In this document: positions 19,281 to 27,923 of the stretch, piece after piece
Layout: each line of letters begins with the position of its first letter
How positions within the stretch are numbered: position 1 is the first letter of the stretch
Source: Rhizobium sp. BG4
Lineage (GTDB): Bacteria; Pseudomonadota; Alphaproteobacteria; Rhizobiales; Rhizobiaceae
NCBI RefSeq assembly: GCF_016864575.1
Contig: NZ_CP044125.1
Location: forward strand, 1,054,001 to 1,118,000
Direction: 5' to 3'
DNA: 64,000 nucleotides
Notes under the pieces: model-generated
What the model was told of the DNA's origin: nothing
The model's input: the letters and a program-made list of their open reading frames with translations, nothing else
The model's database searches: none
Program-made: the position numbers and the translations under genes

Positions 19281-19396
19281 GGAGCCCCCTCACCCTACCC
19301 TCTCCCCGAGGGGAGAGGGTATGTTTGCGCCAGAGGTTGCCGGAGTTCCCTTCTCCCCAGCGGGGAGAAGGTGCCTGAAGGGCGGATGAGGGGGCC
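19281..19396. repeat. RIME-type rhizobial intergenic mosaic element
   Basis: About 115 bases with two strong hairpins: ACCCTCTCCCC/GGGGAGAGGGT (19297-19320, two-base loop) and CCTTCTCCCC/GGGGAGAAGG (19349-19371, three-base loop), bracketed by CCCCCTCA at the left end and TGAGGGGG at the right end. This is the build of the Rhizobium-specific intergenic mosaic elements, non-coding dispersed repeats. It lies between two gene ends and starts. Confidence 0.85.
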
Positions 19397-19498
19397 GCTT
19401 GCGCAGACGCCCCAGAAATCTCACACCACACCACAACTGCAATAAGCCTGTTACACAACGCGGGATAGATGGGCGGCATTGCCATCCGGGGATCCCTC

Positions 19499-20158
19499 AT
19501 GCATCGCGCCTTCCTGCCAGCCTTGGGGCTTGCCGCCCTTGCCTGTCTCGCCTCGCCTGCCCTTGCCGAAGACCTGCAGTTTTCCGTTTATGGCGGTTAC
19601 CAGACGGCGCCGCATAGCGGGGTCGATGTCTCCGACGGGACGCATTTTACCGCGGGGTGGGAGGGCAAGTCCTTTGCTTCGCCGCCTTACTACGGCGCGC
19701 GCGTGACATGGTGGCTGGAGGATCTCGGGCATCCCAATCTCGGCCTGTCGATCGACTATACGCATGACAAGGTCTATGCCGACAGCAAGACGCTTGCGAC
19801 TTCGGGCTGGTCGCATTTCGAGTTCACCGACGGGCTGAACCTCGTGACCGCCAATGCGCTCTACCGCTTTCCGCAGGATGGTGGGCGCTGGACGCCCTAT
19901 CTCGGCGCCGGTGTCGGCGTCAACATTCCGCATGTCGAGGTGACCAGGCCATCCGGCAAGACCTTCGGCTACGAATTCGGCGGCGTGACGCTGCAGGCGC
20001 AGGCCGGTGTCGATTTCCGCATCACCGAGCGCTGGTCGACCTTTGTCGAATACAAGGGCACCTATTCGAAGGTGGATGTGCCGATCGACAGCGGCGACCG
20101 GCTGAAGACCGATATCTTCACCAATGCCGTCAATCTCGGCGTTTCATTTCACTGGTAG
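19499..20158 (+). CDS. lpxQ: Outer-membrane beta-barrel protein, candidate lipid A oxidase LpxQ
   Basis: A 219-residue outer-membrane protein: signal peptide MHRAFLPALGLAALACLASP ending ALA-ED, then alternating beta strands (LQFSVYGGYQTAPHSGVDV, YYGARVTWWLE, WTPYLGAGVGVN) and the terminal aromatic strand VNLGVSFHW. Size and organism match LpxQ, the rhizobial enzyme that oxidises the proximal glucosamine of lipid A to aminogluconate with oxygen. The family match is from memory of length and N-terminal pattern, so another OmpA/PagL-like barrel is possible. The gene stands alone after a RIME repeat. Confidence 0.65.
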   Translation: MHRAFLPALGLAALACLASPALAEDLQFSVYGGYQTAPHSGVDVSDGTHFTAGWEGKSFASPPYYGARVTWWLEDLGHPNLGLSIDYTHDKVYADSKTLATSGWSHFEFTDGLNLVTANALYRFPQDGGRWTPYLGAGVGVNIPHVEVTRPSGKTFGYEFGGVTLQAQAGVDFRITERWSTFVEYKGTYSKVDVPIDSGDRLKTDIFTNAVNLGVSFHW

Positions 20159-20166
20159 GAAGCGGC

Positions 20167-20598
20167 TCACTTGGAGCCGCAGCTGACCTTGCCGCTGGCG
20201 GTGAAGGGCTTGGCCCCGCCCGTCACGGTCATGCCGTAGGTGCCGCTGAAGGCCTTGCCCTTGGCTTCGGCCATGACCACCATGTTGAGCGCCTGGCCCG
20301 AGGTGTCGTCGCCGTTGTCGTCGTAGATTTCCATGCGCAGCTCGCCGCCGCTCGACCAGCGGTTGGTCAGGCGGCTGGAATCGAAGACGCGCTTCTTGAA
20401 CTGGTCGGGAACCGAGGCATCCTTGATCATCAGGCCGCCGCGGAAATGGTTCAGCACATGGCCGCCGTCATCCTTGAAGCCGATCTCCACGGTGAAGCGG
20501 GCGGCGGCATCATCGGCGGAACAGAAGTAACGGCTATCGGCATGCGCAGTGCCTGCGGCACCGAAAAAGACAGAAAGCAAAACAAGTGTACGCCGCAT
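20167..20598 (-). CDS. Secreted protein of unknown function
   Basis: A 143-residue protein with signal peptide MRRTLVLLSVFFGAAGTAHA and two cysteines (YFCSAD early, KVSCGSK at the very end) that probably form a disulfide. The middle (FTVEIGFKDDGGHVLNHFRG) looks beta-rich. No family recognised. Converges with the beta-barrel gene, eight bases between stop codons. Confidence 0.7.
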   Translation of the reverse strand: MRRTLVLLSVFFGAAGTAHADSRYFCSADDAAARFTVEIGFKDDGGHVLNHFRGGLMIKDASVPDQFKKRVFDSSRLTNRWSSGGELRMEIYDDNGDDTSGQALNMVVMAEAKGKAFSGTYGMTVTGGAKPFTASGKVSCGSK

Positions 20599-20636
20599 AG
20601 CGCTCAATCCTGTGACCGGCCGACAACCGGCCGAAT

Positions 20637-21947
20637 TCAGGCTATATGCAAATCTATTAATTTTTGAGGTACAGAACCACCGTAAGCCCAATCGAGCAAT
20701 TCTACGGTATGGACAATTGGAATTGCCGTGCCTGAGGCGATCTGGGTGATGCAGCCGATATTGCCGGTTGCGATCACATCCGCCTTTGTCGCCTCGATAT
20801 TCTTCACCTTACGGGCCTTCAGCGCCGCCGAGATATCCGGCTGCATGATGTTATAGGTGCCGGCCGAACCGCAGCAGAGGTGGCCTTCCGCTGGGTCGCG
20901 CACCGTGAAACCCGCCGCCTTCAGGAGCTGCTTTGGCGCCATGGTGATCTTCTGGCCATGCTGCATCGAGCAGGCTGAATGATAGGCGACGGTGATGCCC
21001 TTCGGCATATGCGAGGGGAGATCGAGGGTCGCCAGATATTCTGTGATGTCCTTCGCCAGGCCCGAGACGATTGCCGCCTTCTCGGCATAGGCGGGGTCGA
21101 GGCGGAGCATGTGGCCGTAGTCCTTGATCGTCGTGCCACAGCCGGAGGCGGTGATGATGATCGCATCGAGCCCGCCCTTTTCGATCTCGCGCATCCAGAC
21201 ATCGACATTGGCCCGGGCGCTGGCGAGCGCCTGTTCCTCGCGGCCCATATGATGCACCAGTGAACCGCAGCAGACCTCGCCTGATGGTGCCACGACCTCG
21301 ACGCCGAGGCGGGTGAGCAGCCGGATCGTCGCCTCGTTGATGCCGGGGTCGAGGACGGGCTGGGCGCAGCCGGTGAGGATCGCGACACGCGCCTGTTTCT
21401 TGCCTTCAGCGGGATGGTTGCCGGGGCGGGAGTAGACGGAGGGTGCCGGGACCGAGCGCGGAGCGAGCGCCAGCATCGCGGCGAAGGGCTTGAGCGCCGG
21501 TGCACTCATCAGGCCGCGGAACGGGCGGCCGAGACGGGCGAGCTGCAGCACCATGCGAAAGCGGCCGGGATAGGGAAGCACGGCGGCGAGGATGCCGCGC
21601 GTCAGCCGGTTCATGAACGGGCGCTTGTAGGTCTTCTCGATATGGGCGCGGGCGTGATCGACCAGATGCATGTAATCGACGCCGGAAGGACAGGTGGTGA
21701 CGCAGGCAAGGCAGGAGAGACAGCGGTCGATATGGGTGACCACCTCTGTGTCGGCCGGGCGGCCGTTTTCCAGCATGTCCTTGATCAGATAGATGCGCCC
21801 GCGCGGGCTATCGAGCTCGTTGCCGAGCGTCACGTAGGTCGGACAGGTGGCAGTGCAGAAGCCGCAATGCACGCATTTGCGCAGGATCTTCTCGGATTCG
21901 GCGACATGAGGATCGGCGAGCTGCTCGGCGGTGAAATTGGTTTGCAT
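20637..21947 (-). CDS. glcF: Glycolate oxidase iron-sulfur subunit GlcF
   Basis: A 436-residue subunit carrying electrons from GlcDE to the quinone pool as glycolate is oxidised to glyoxylate. Two 4Fe-4S motifs, CVHCGFCTATCP at about 25-36 and CLSCLACVTTCP at about 75-86, are followed by two cysteine-rich CCG domains (VCCGSLVHHMG and HLCCGSAG). Last gene of glcD-glcE-glcF; 94 bases from glcE, a space filled mostly by a palindromic repeat. Confidence 0.95.
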   Translation of the reverse strand: MQTNFTAEQLADPHVAESEKILRKCVHCGFCTATCPTYVTLGNELDSPRGRIYLIKDMLENGRPADTEVVTHIDRCLSCLACVTTCPSGVDYMHLVDHARAHIEKTYKRPFMNRLTRGILAAVLPYPGRFRMVLQLARLGRPFRGLMSAPALKPFAAMLALAPRSVPAPSVYSRPGNHPAEGKKQARVAILTGCAQPVLDPGINEATIRLLTRLGVEVVAPSGEVCCGSLVHHMGREEQALASARANVDVWMREIEKGGLDAIIITASGCGTTIKDYGHMLRLDPAYAEKAAIVSGLAKDITEYLATLDLPSHMPKGITVAYHSACSMQHGQKITMAPKQLLKAAGFTVRDPAEGHLCCGSAGTYNIMQPDISAALKARKVKNIEATKADVIATGNIGCITQIASGTAIPIVHTVELLDWAYGGSVPQKLIDLHIA

Positions 21948-21985
21948 CAGTGGTGTCCCGTCGAGGCCTGGTGGGTGGGGTTACT

Positions 21986-22011
21986 CCCCTCTGCCCTGCC
22001 GGACAGAGGGG
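21986..22011. repeat. Palindromic repeat between glcE and glcF
   Basis: CCCCTCTG-N10-CAGAGGGG, within a G/C-rich stretch (about 21971-22021) unlike the flanking coding sequence. It looks like another dispersed rhizobial intergenic palindrome. As an mRNA hairpin inside the operon it could affect glcF expression. Confidence 0.6.
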
Positions 22012-22041
22012 GGTGCGCCACATGTTCAAAGCGAACCATCA

Positions 22042-23244
22042 TCACCACCCCATCTTCCCCGGATTGAATATCCCGGCCGGATCGAACTTTTCCTTCACCC
22101 GCGCCGACAACATCGCAACCGCTTCCGGCTGCGGCTGAAAGGCGGCGACGTCGGCACGCATCGTCTCCGAAGCACGGATCAGCGTCGCATGGCCGCCGCC
22201 GAGCGCCTTGATGAAGCGGCGCAGCAGGCTGGCTTCGTGATCGGCTTCCATGCGCATCCAGATGAGCCCGCCCTGCCAGTCGTAATAGGCATCGACCCCG
22301 GCTTCGAGGCGGAGTGCGGCAACGAGCTGGTGCCCGGCGGAGGGCGCGACCGAGACGCGCCAGACGGGGCGCATGGTGCCATCGGCATAGGGATGGACAT
22401 CGCGGATTTCGCGCCAGAGGGTGCGGCTCATCTCCTCACCGATCCGGGCGACGGGGCCGAAGGCGGACATGGCCTTGGAGAGTTTTTCGGCGCGCGCCTC
22501 GACGGAGCCCGGCAGGCCCTCAAGGCGCAGGACCGTCGCCTCGCTCTCCGGCAGCTTGCCGCCCGCGAAACGCCAGGTGACCGTCATCGGCAGGTGCGCT
22601 GCGCCGGAGACCTCGACCGGCTGTGCCATCGCCGCGGCCATCGCATTGGCAGCCTCGGCATCGTTCAGGCCGGAGATGACGATTGTCTCCTCCGCCTTCG
22701 GGCGCGGGGGGACGCGGAAGGTGACTTCGGTGAGGAAGCCGAGCGTGCCGTGCGAACCCGCCAGCAGCTTCACCAGATCGAGGCCGGTGACATTCTTCAT
22801 GACGCGACCGCCATTCCTGACGATCTCGCCGCGGCCGTTGACGAAGCGAATACCGAGCAGGCTGTCGCGCGCCGCACCGGAGATGAAGCGGCGGGGGCCG
22901 GAGACATTGGCGGCAAAGACGCCGCCGATCGTCGGCTCGCCCGAGGTGCCCATGACGCCGCGGTGGTCCATCGGCTCGAAAGCCATCATCTGGCCATTGG
23001 CGGCAAGGGCGGCTTCGATTTCGGCAACCGGTGTACCGGCGCGCGCCGTCATGACCATCTCGCCGGGATTATAGGCGACGATGCCGGAAAGGCGTGTGGA
23101 GCGGAGCGTATCTTCGGCCTCGACCATGTTGCCGAAACCAGCGCGCGTGCCGCCGCCCGATATGGCGAGTGGCCGGCCTGCGGCGGCGTGGTCGCGGATC
23201 AGCGCCGCGGCTTCATCTTCGCTTTCGGGAAGGAATTCGCTCAT
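22042..23244 (-). CDS. glcE: Glycolate oxidase FAD-binding subunit GlcE
   Basis: A 400-residue FAD-binding subunit. The FAD site is ISGGGTRAGFG at about 27-37, with EPTIGGVFAANVSGPRR and VTGLDLVKLLAGSHGTLGFL following; it is the shorter, catalytically partial relative of GlcD. ATG 23244 overlaps the glcD stop codon (ATGA). A much longer open frame extends upstream but runs through glcD in the wrong frame. Confidence 0.95.
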   Translation of the reverse strand: MSEFLPESEDEAAALIRDHAAAGRPLAISGGGTRAGFGNMVEAEDTLRSTRLSGIVAYNPGEMVMTARAGTPVAEIEAALAANGQMMAFEPMDHRGVMGTSGEPTIGGVFAANVSGPRRFISGAARDSLLGIRFVNGRGEIVRNGGRVMKNVTGLDLVKLLAGSHGTLGFLTEVTFRVPPRPKAEETIVISGLNDAEAANAMAAAMAQPVEVSGAAHLPMTVTWRFAGGKLPESEATVLRLEGLPGSVEARAEKLSKAMSAFGPVARIGEEMSRTLWREIRDVHPYADGTMRPVWRVSVAPSAGHQLVAALRLEAGVDAYYDWQGGLIWMRMEADHEASLLRRFIKALGGGHATLIRASETMRADVAAFQPQPEAVAMLSARVKEKFDPAGIFNPGKMGW

Positions 23245-24680
23245 GCGGCCGGCCGTCCATCGAGCGGGAAGACTTTCGACGGGTTGAGGATCCAGCCGGG
23301 ATCGAAGGCGGCGCGCGCGGACATCTGCTGTACCAGATCGGTCTCGGAATATTGATGGCGCATCAGGTCTCGCTTCTCGATGCCGACGCCGTGCTCGCCG
23401 GTCAGGCAGCCGCCAGCATCGACGCAGAGCTTGAGGATGTCGTTGCCTGCCGCCTCGGCGCGGGCAGCATCTTCCGGGTCGTTGGCATTGAAGAGGATCA
23501 GCGGATGCATGTTGCCATCGCCGGCATGGAAGACGTTGGCGACGCGCAGGCCGTAGTGATCGACGATCTCCGAGGTCTTCTTCAGCACGTAAGACAGCTG
23601 GCTGAGCGGCACGGTGCCATCCATGCAGATGTAATCGGCGATGCGGCCGGTGGCGCCGAAGGCCGACTTGCGGCCTTTCCAGATGAGCGCAGCTTCCGTT
23701 GCCGACTGGCATTCGCGCACCGTCTTGACCCGATGCTTGCGGGCGATCTCGACGATGCTCTTCAGCATGTCGTCCATCTCGGCTTCCGAACCCTCAACTT
23801 CGACGATCAGCAAGGCGCCGACATCCAGCGGATAACCGGCATGGGCGAAGGCTTCACAAATCTCGATCGCCGGCTTGTCCATGAACTCGATGGCGACGGG
23901 GATGATGCCGGATGCGATGACATCGGCAACGCAGGAACCGGCATCCTCAGACGTATCGAAGCCGAAGAGCACGGGGCGGGCGCCCTCCGGCTTGGCGATC
24001 AGGCGGACGGTCGCTTCGGTGACGATGCCGAGCTGGCCCTCGTGACCGCAGACGAGGCCGAGCAGGTCATAGCCGCCGGCATCCAGCGCCTTGCCGCCGA
24101 GCTCGATCACCGTTCCGTCGGTCAGCACCATCCTGACGCCGAGCAGGTTGTTGGTCGTCACGCCATATTTCAGACAGTGGGCGCCGCCGGAATTCATGCC
24201 GATATTGCCGCCGATGGTGCAGGCGAGCTGCGAGCTCGGATCAGGCGCATAGAAGAAACCGTCTGCAGAGACGGATTCAGAGATATTGAGATTGGTCACA
24301 CCCGCCTGGACGACGGCGACGCGATTGGCGAGGTCGATCTCGAGGATGCTGTTCATCTTCGAGAGGCCGATGACGACGGCATCTTCCTGCGGAATGGCGC
24401 CGCCCGAGAGCGATGTGCCGGCGCCGCGCGGCACGACCGGGATGCCATAGCGATGGCAGTATTTCATCACGGCGGCGACTTCGTCCGTCGAGCGCGGCAG
24501 GGCGACGGCGAGCGGCAGGCGGCGGTAGGAGACGAAGGCGTCGGTCTCGAAAGGCACCAGTTCGCGCGGCTCATGCACCAGGCATTCCGGCGGCAGGAGA
24601 TCGATCAGGTCGCCGACGATCTGGCTGCGGCGGGCGAGCACGTCGGCGCGCGGAGCAAGAAACGAAATGGCGTCGGACAT
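23241..24680 (-). CDS. glcD: Glycolate oxidase catalytic subunit GlcD
   Basis: A 479-residue flavoprotein that oxidises glycolate (or D-lactate). FAD-binding region VVPRGAGTSLSGGAIPQEDA at about 84-103, then CTIGGNIGMNSGGAHCLKYG at about 145-164, and the C-terminal FAD-oxidase domain with GEHGVGIEKRDLM. First gene of the glcDEF operon and divergent from a LysR regulator; an 8-bp inverted repeat between them is the likely control site. Confidence 0.95.
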   Translation of the reverse strand: MSDAISFLAPRADVLARRSQIVGDLIDLLPPECLVHEPRELVPFETDAFVSYRRLPLAVALPRSTDEVAAVMKYCHRYGIPVVPRGAGTSLSGGAIPQEDAVVIGLSKMNSILEIDLANRVAVVQAGVTNLNISESVSADGFFYAPDPSSQLACTIGGNIGMNSGGAHCLKYGVTTNNLLGVRMVLTDGTVIELGGKALDAGGYDLLGLVCGHEGQLGIVTEATVRLIAKPEGARPVLFGFDTSEDAGSCVADVIASGIIPVAIEFMDKPAIEICEAFAHAGYPLDVGALLIVEVEGSEAEMDDMLKSIVEIARKHRVKTVRECQSATEAALIWKGRKSAFGATGRIADYICMDGTVPLSQLSYVLKKTSEIVDHYGLRVANVFHAGDGNMHPLILFNANDPEDAARAEAAGNDILKLCVDAGGCLTGEHGVGIEKRDLMRHQYSETDLVQQMSARAAFDPGWILNPSKVFPLDGRPAA

Positions 24681-24744
24681 GGCGCGCTTCCTCCCGATAT
24701 GGCAGCGGGACCAGCCTGTCCTCCATGGCAGCCGGTTTAGCCCG

Positions 24745-24781
24745 GCTTAGCACTTTCCCGAAACCGGCGCAAATGCTAAGC
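24745..24781. promoter_or_regulatory. Inverted repeat between glcD and lysR, candidate operator
   Basis: GCTTAGCA at 24745-24752 and TGCTAAGC at 24774-24781 form perfect 8-bp arms 21 bases apart, within the 133-base divergent promoter region. Placement fits a regulator shared by both genes; LysR proteins usually bind such dyads, though usually with shorter spacing. Confidence 0.5.
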
Positions 24782-24813
24782 ACTTATGTCAAAAGGGGAA
24801 ATAGTACCGCATA

Positions 24814-25710
24814 ATGACCAATCTGGGTGATCTCGAGATTTTTGCCAAGGTCGTTTCGACCGGCAGCATGTCGCTGGCCGGACGGGCGCTCGGCTTTTCC
24901 CCGGCCGTCGTTTCCAAGCGCATCAAGCGGCTGGAAGACCGGCTCGGCACGCGGCTGCTGCAGCGCACGACGCGACAGATTTCGCTGACTGAGGCGGGCC
25001 AAGGTTTCTACGACCGGGTGCTCGGCATTCTCGCCGGGCTGGAAGAGGCCGAATATTACATTTCCGGCCGTTCGGCGCAGATGCATGGCACGCTGAAGAT
25101 TTCGGCGCCGACCTCGTTCGGGCGCATGCATATCGCTCCGCATCTCAAGCGCTTCATGGAGGCGCATCCGGAGCTGGCGATCAATCTCGTGCTGACCGAC
25201 GAGTTCAGCGACATCGTCGGTGCCGGCTTCGATCTGGCGATCCGCATTGCCGAACTGACCGATTCCAGCCTTGTCGCCCGGCGGCTGGCGCCGGTGCGGC
25301 GTCTGCTCTGCGCCGCCCCTTCCTATCTCGACAGCCATGGCATGCCCACTGGCATCGAGGACCTCAGGAACCATCGCTGCCTGCCTGCGCATAACAATGA
25401 CGTCTGGCGGCTCGAAGGGCCTGATGGCGCGATGACGCTACGGCCGGAGGGCATGCTGATCACCAATTCCAGCGAGGTGATCCGCGAGACGGTGATATCA
25501 GGGCTCGGCATCGCGCTTCGCTCGACCTGGGATATCGGCGAGGAGCTGAAGAGCGGCAAGCTGGTGCAGGTGCTGCCCGCCTATGAGGGGTCGCGCAGCG
25601 TCGCGCTTTCGGCCGTCTATCCGAGCCGCCAGTTCCTGCCCGCCAAGGTGCGGCTGTTCATCGACTATCTGGCGGAGCTTTATGGGCCGGTTCCCTATTG
25701 GGAGCTGTAG
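24814..25710 (+). CDS. LysR family transcriptional regulator, probable glc regulator
   Basis: A 298-residue regulator with an N-terminal winged helix-turn-helix (SMSLAGRALGFSPAVVSKRI at about 18-37, followed by RTTRQISLTEAG) and a periplasmic-binding-like effector domain. It is divergent from glcDEF, so glycolate metabolism is its most likely target; no direct evidence. It belongs to the CrgA/AaeR-like branch, like the one at 39060. Confidence 0.92.
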   Translation: MTNLGDLEIFAKVVSTGSMSLAGRALGFSPAVVSKRIKRLEDRLGTRLLQRTTRQISLTEAGQGFYDRVLGILAGLEEAEYYISGRSAQMHGTLKISAPTSFGRMHIAPHLKRFMEAHPELAINLVLTDEFSDIVGAGFDLAIRIAELTDSSLVARRLAPVRRLLCAAPSYLDSHGMPTGIEDLRNHRCLPAHNNDVWRLEGPDGAMTLRPEGMLITNSSEVIRETVISGLGIALRSTWDIGEELKSGKLVQVLPAYEGSRSVALSAVYPSRQFLPAKVRLFIDYLAELYGPVPYWEL

Positions 25711-25755
25711 TCGCCCTTCCGCCGGACCCCGTAGACCATTCTCTGGAGCCTCGAC

Positions 25756-26667
25756 ATGACTGCTTCGCCTTCCTTTCTCGGCCTTCCCGACCGCCTCGAT
25801 GACGGCCGCGCGCCGCGCATGGTGATCTTCGGCGCCGGTCACGGCACCACCTATCCCGGCAAGGACAGCAGCGGCTATGCCGGTGCGGCAAACGCCATTC
25901 GTGCCGCAAGCCAGGAAGATGCAGGGCTTATCGAGCATTGGGATTTCGATCTCGGCGGGCCGCTCTTCAATGGAGGGCCGGTGTGCTGCATCGATAGCGG
26001 CGATCTGCCGACGGCGATGCATGACAATGCCGGGAACCGGGCACTGATCGAGGCGAAGACGCGCGACATCCTGGCGGGCGGGGTCGTGCCGATCCTGCTT
26101 GGCGGAGACGATTCCGTGCCGATTCCGTTTTTCGCTGGTTTTGCCGATCGCGGGCCGGTCTGGATCCTGCAGATCGACGCGCATATCGACTGGCGCGATG
26201 AACTGCATGGAGAGCGCTACGGCTATTCCAACCCGATGCGCCGGGCGAGCGAGATGAGCCACATTGCCGGGATGGTGCAGGTCGGCATGCGCGGCGTCGG
26301 CAGCGCCCGTATCTCGGAGATCGAGGCGGCGCGCTCCTATGGCAGCCATCTCGTGACGGCGCGCGAGGTTCATGCCCAGGGCGTCGAGGCAGCACTACGG
26401 CATATTCCGGAGGGCGCGCAGGTGGTGATCACGCTCGATTGCGACGGGCTCGATCCCGGCATCATGCCCGGCGTCGCGGCCCGCACGCCGGGCGGCCTCA
26501 GCTATACGCAGGTGATCGACCTGACTGCAGGCGCCGGCCGCCGCGGCAGGATCGCCGGCTTCGATCTCGTCGAGCTCTATCCGCCCGCCGATATCGACGG
26601 CATCTCGGCCCTGACGGCTGCTCGTCTCCTCGTCAACGCGATCGGGACGATCGTCCGGCAGGGCTGA
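25756..26667 (+). CDS. Ureohydrolase (agmatinase/arginase family) with altered metal site
   Basis: A 303-residue member of the binuclear-manganese ureohydrolase family, which splits urea from guanidino compounds. The second and third metal motifs are normal: DAHID at 141-145 and DCDGLDP at 228-234, plus GFDLVELYPP. The first motif reads GGDDS at 116-120, with Asp119 where family members have the metal-binding His of GGDHS. Start ATG 25756 follows CTGGAG. It faces a shortened SAH-hydrolase-like gene and is not clearly an agmatinase; the true substrate is open. Confidence 0.85.
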   Translation: MTASPSFLGLPDRLDDGRAPRMVIFGAGHGTTYPGKDSSGYAGAANAIRAASQEDAGLIEHWDFDLGGPLFNGGPVCCIDSGDLPTAMHDNAGNRALIEAKTRDILAGGVVPILLGGDDSVPIPFFAGFADRGPVWILQIDAHIDWRDELHGERYGYSNPMRRASEMSHIAGMVQVGMRGVGSARISEIEAARSYGSHLVTAREVHAQGVEAALRHIPEGAQVVITLDCDGLDPGIMPGVAARTPGGLSYTQVIDLTAGAGRRGRIAGFDLVELYPPADIDGISALTAARLLVNAIGTIVRQG

Positions 26668-26676
26668 GTTTTCAGG

Positions 26677-27834
26677 TTACCGCGCCAGGTCGAGATAGGC
26701 GCTTGCGACCATGGCGTCGATATCCGCGGGCACCGGCACGATGCAGGATTCGGCGCCGACGCCGCGCTTGGCAACGCGCTCCAGGCAGCGGGCCTGCAGG
26801 GTGAAGCCGAGATCCATGGATTCGACGGAATTGCCGAGCGGGCGCGGGCCGGCGAGGTTCGCCATGTGGCCGCCGCCGAGGATATGGATCGAGCGGCCAT
26901 CCTTCAGATACAGCGTTTCCATGACATCGGCAGCATAGCGATCGATCGAGACGACATCGGGATGGGCACGGAAGCCTGATACGTCGATCTCCAGCGGGAA
27001 GTGGCCGCCATTCATCAGGATTGCGCCGTCCTTGATCAGCGGCAGATCGGCGACGGTGACGATGCCGGGGAAGCCGGTGACCGTGACGATGACGTCTGCG
27101 GCGCGGATCGCGTCTGCGCGCAGCGGCGTCACGAAGCCGTCGAGATGGGCTTCGAGCGCCGTGACCGGATCGATATCGACGACGCTGACGGTCGAGAAGG
27201 CGTTGCGGAAGCTCGCCGCCGTGCCCTTGCCGCAGGCGCCATAGCCGAAGACGGTGACGCGCTTGCCGTTGGTGGAGCGGTTGGTGAAGCGCATGTAGCT
27301 TTCGAAAAGGCTCTGGCCGACGGCATGCTTGTTTTCGGCGAATTGCTTGATCGGACTGTCGTTGATCACAAGGATCGGCATATTCAGTCTGTCGCGCATC
27401 GGCAGCAGACGGGTGCGGCCCGACGTCGTCTCCTCGGTGCCGCCGAGGAGACTGGCATAGGGACGTTCGGCCGCGATGGCGAAGAGGTCACCGCCGTTAT
27501 CGAGCAGCAGGTCGGGCTTGGCATCGACCACGGCTTCGAGGCTGTGGTGATGCTCGGCGGGATCGGTCGTCTGCGTGGCGAAGACGGTGACGCCCTGGGA
27601 GCGCAGGTAATCGACCGTTGCGGGCTGGGTGCTATTCAGATTGCCGGTGCAGACGAGATCTGCGCCACCGGCGCGCAGCGTCGTCAGCAGGGCGACCGTC
27701 TTCGGCTCCAGGTGGATGCCGGTGCCGATCGTCAGTCCTTCAAAGGGACGGGTGCGCTCGAATTCAGCGGCGGTTGCCTTGAGCAGGCGGCAGCTGTTTC
27801 CGATCCAGTCGATGCGGGTGGCAGTGTTTTCCAT
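26677..27834 (-). CDS. Shortened adenosylhomocysteinase-like protein
   Basis: A 385-residue relative of S-adenosylhomocysteine hydrolase; the usual rhizobial enzyme is about 466 residues. NAD-binding GYGACGKGTA at about 197-206 is present, as are counterparts of the substrate residues: His41, TEETTSG at about 133-139, and INDSPIK ending at Lys163. However the following K-F-D-N is changed (Glu167 in place of Asp), and the C-terminal Lys/Tyr tail that closes the NAD site in true SAHH is missing. So it may act on another substrate. AGGAGACCATC precedes the ATG. It converges with the ureohydrolase gene. Confidence 0.75.
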   Translation of the reverse strand: MENTATRIDWIGNSCRLLKATAAEFERTRPFEGLTIGTGIHLEPKTVALLTTLRAGGADLVCTGNLNSTQPATVDYLRSQGVTVFATQTTDPAEHHHSLEAVVDAKPDLLLDNGGDLFAIAAERPYASLLGGTEETTSGRTRLLPMRDRLNMPILVINDSPIKQFAENKHAVGQSLFESYMRFTNRSTNGKRVTVFGYGACGKGTAASFRNAFSTVSVVDIDPVTALEAHLDGFVTPLRADAIRAADVIVTVTGFPGIVTVADLPLIKDGAILMNGGHFPLEIDVSGFRAHPDVVSIDRYAADVMETLYLKDGRSIHILGGGHMANLAGPRPLGNSVESMDLGFTLQARCLERVAKRGVGAESCIVPVPADIDAMVASAYLDLAR

Positions 27835-27923
27835 GATGGTCTCCTGTCGCGATAGGTCGTCATAACGCTCATGAAGACTGCGCGGCATGGATATTCCGCT
27901 GCCAATACGGCAGAAAATCTGCC

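Noticed and set aside
22042..23712. Extended 556-codon minus-strand frame for glcE
   Set aside because: The extra N-terminal part overlaps glcD in another frame; ATG 23244 with ATGA overlap is the real start.
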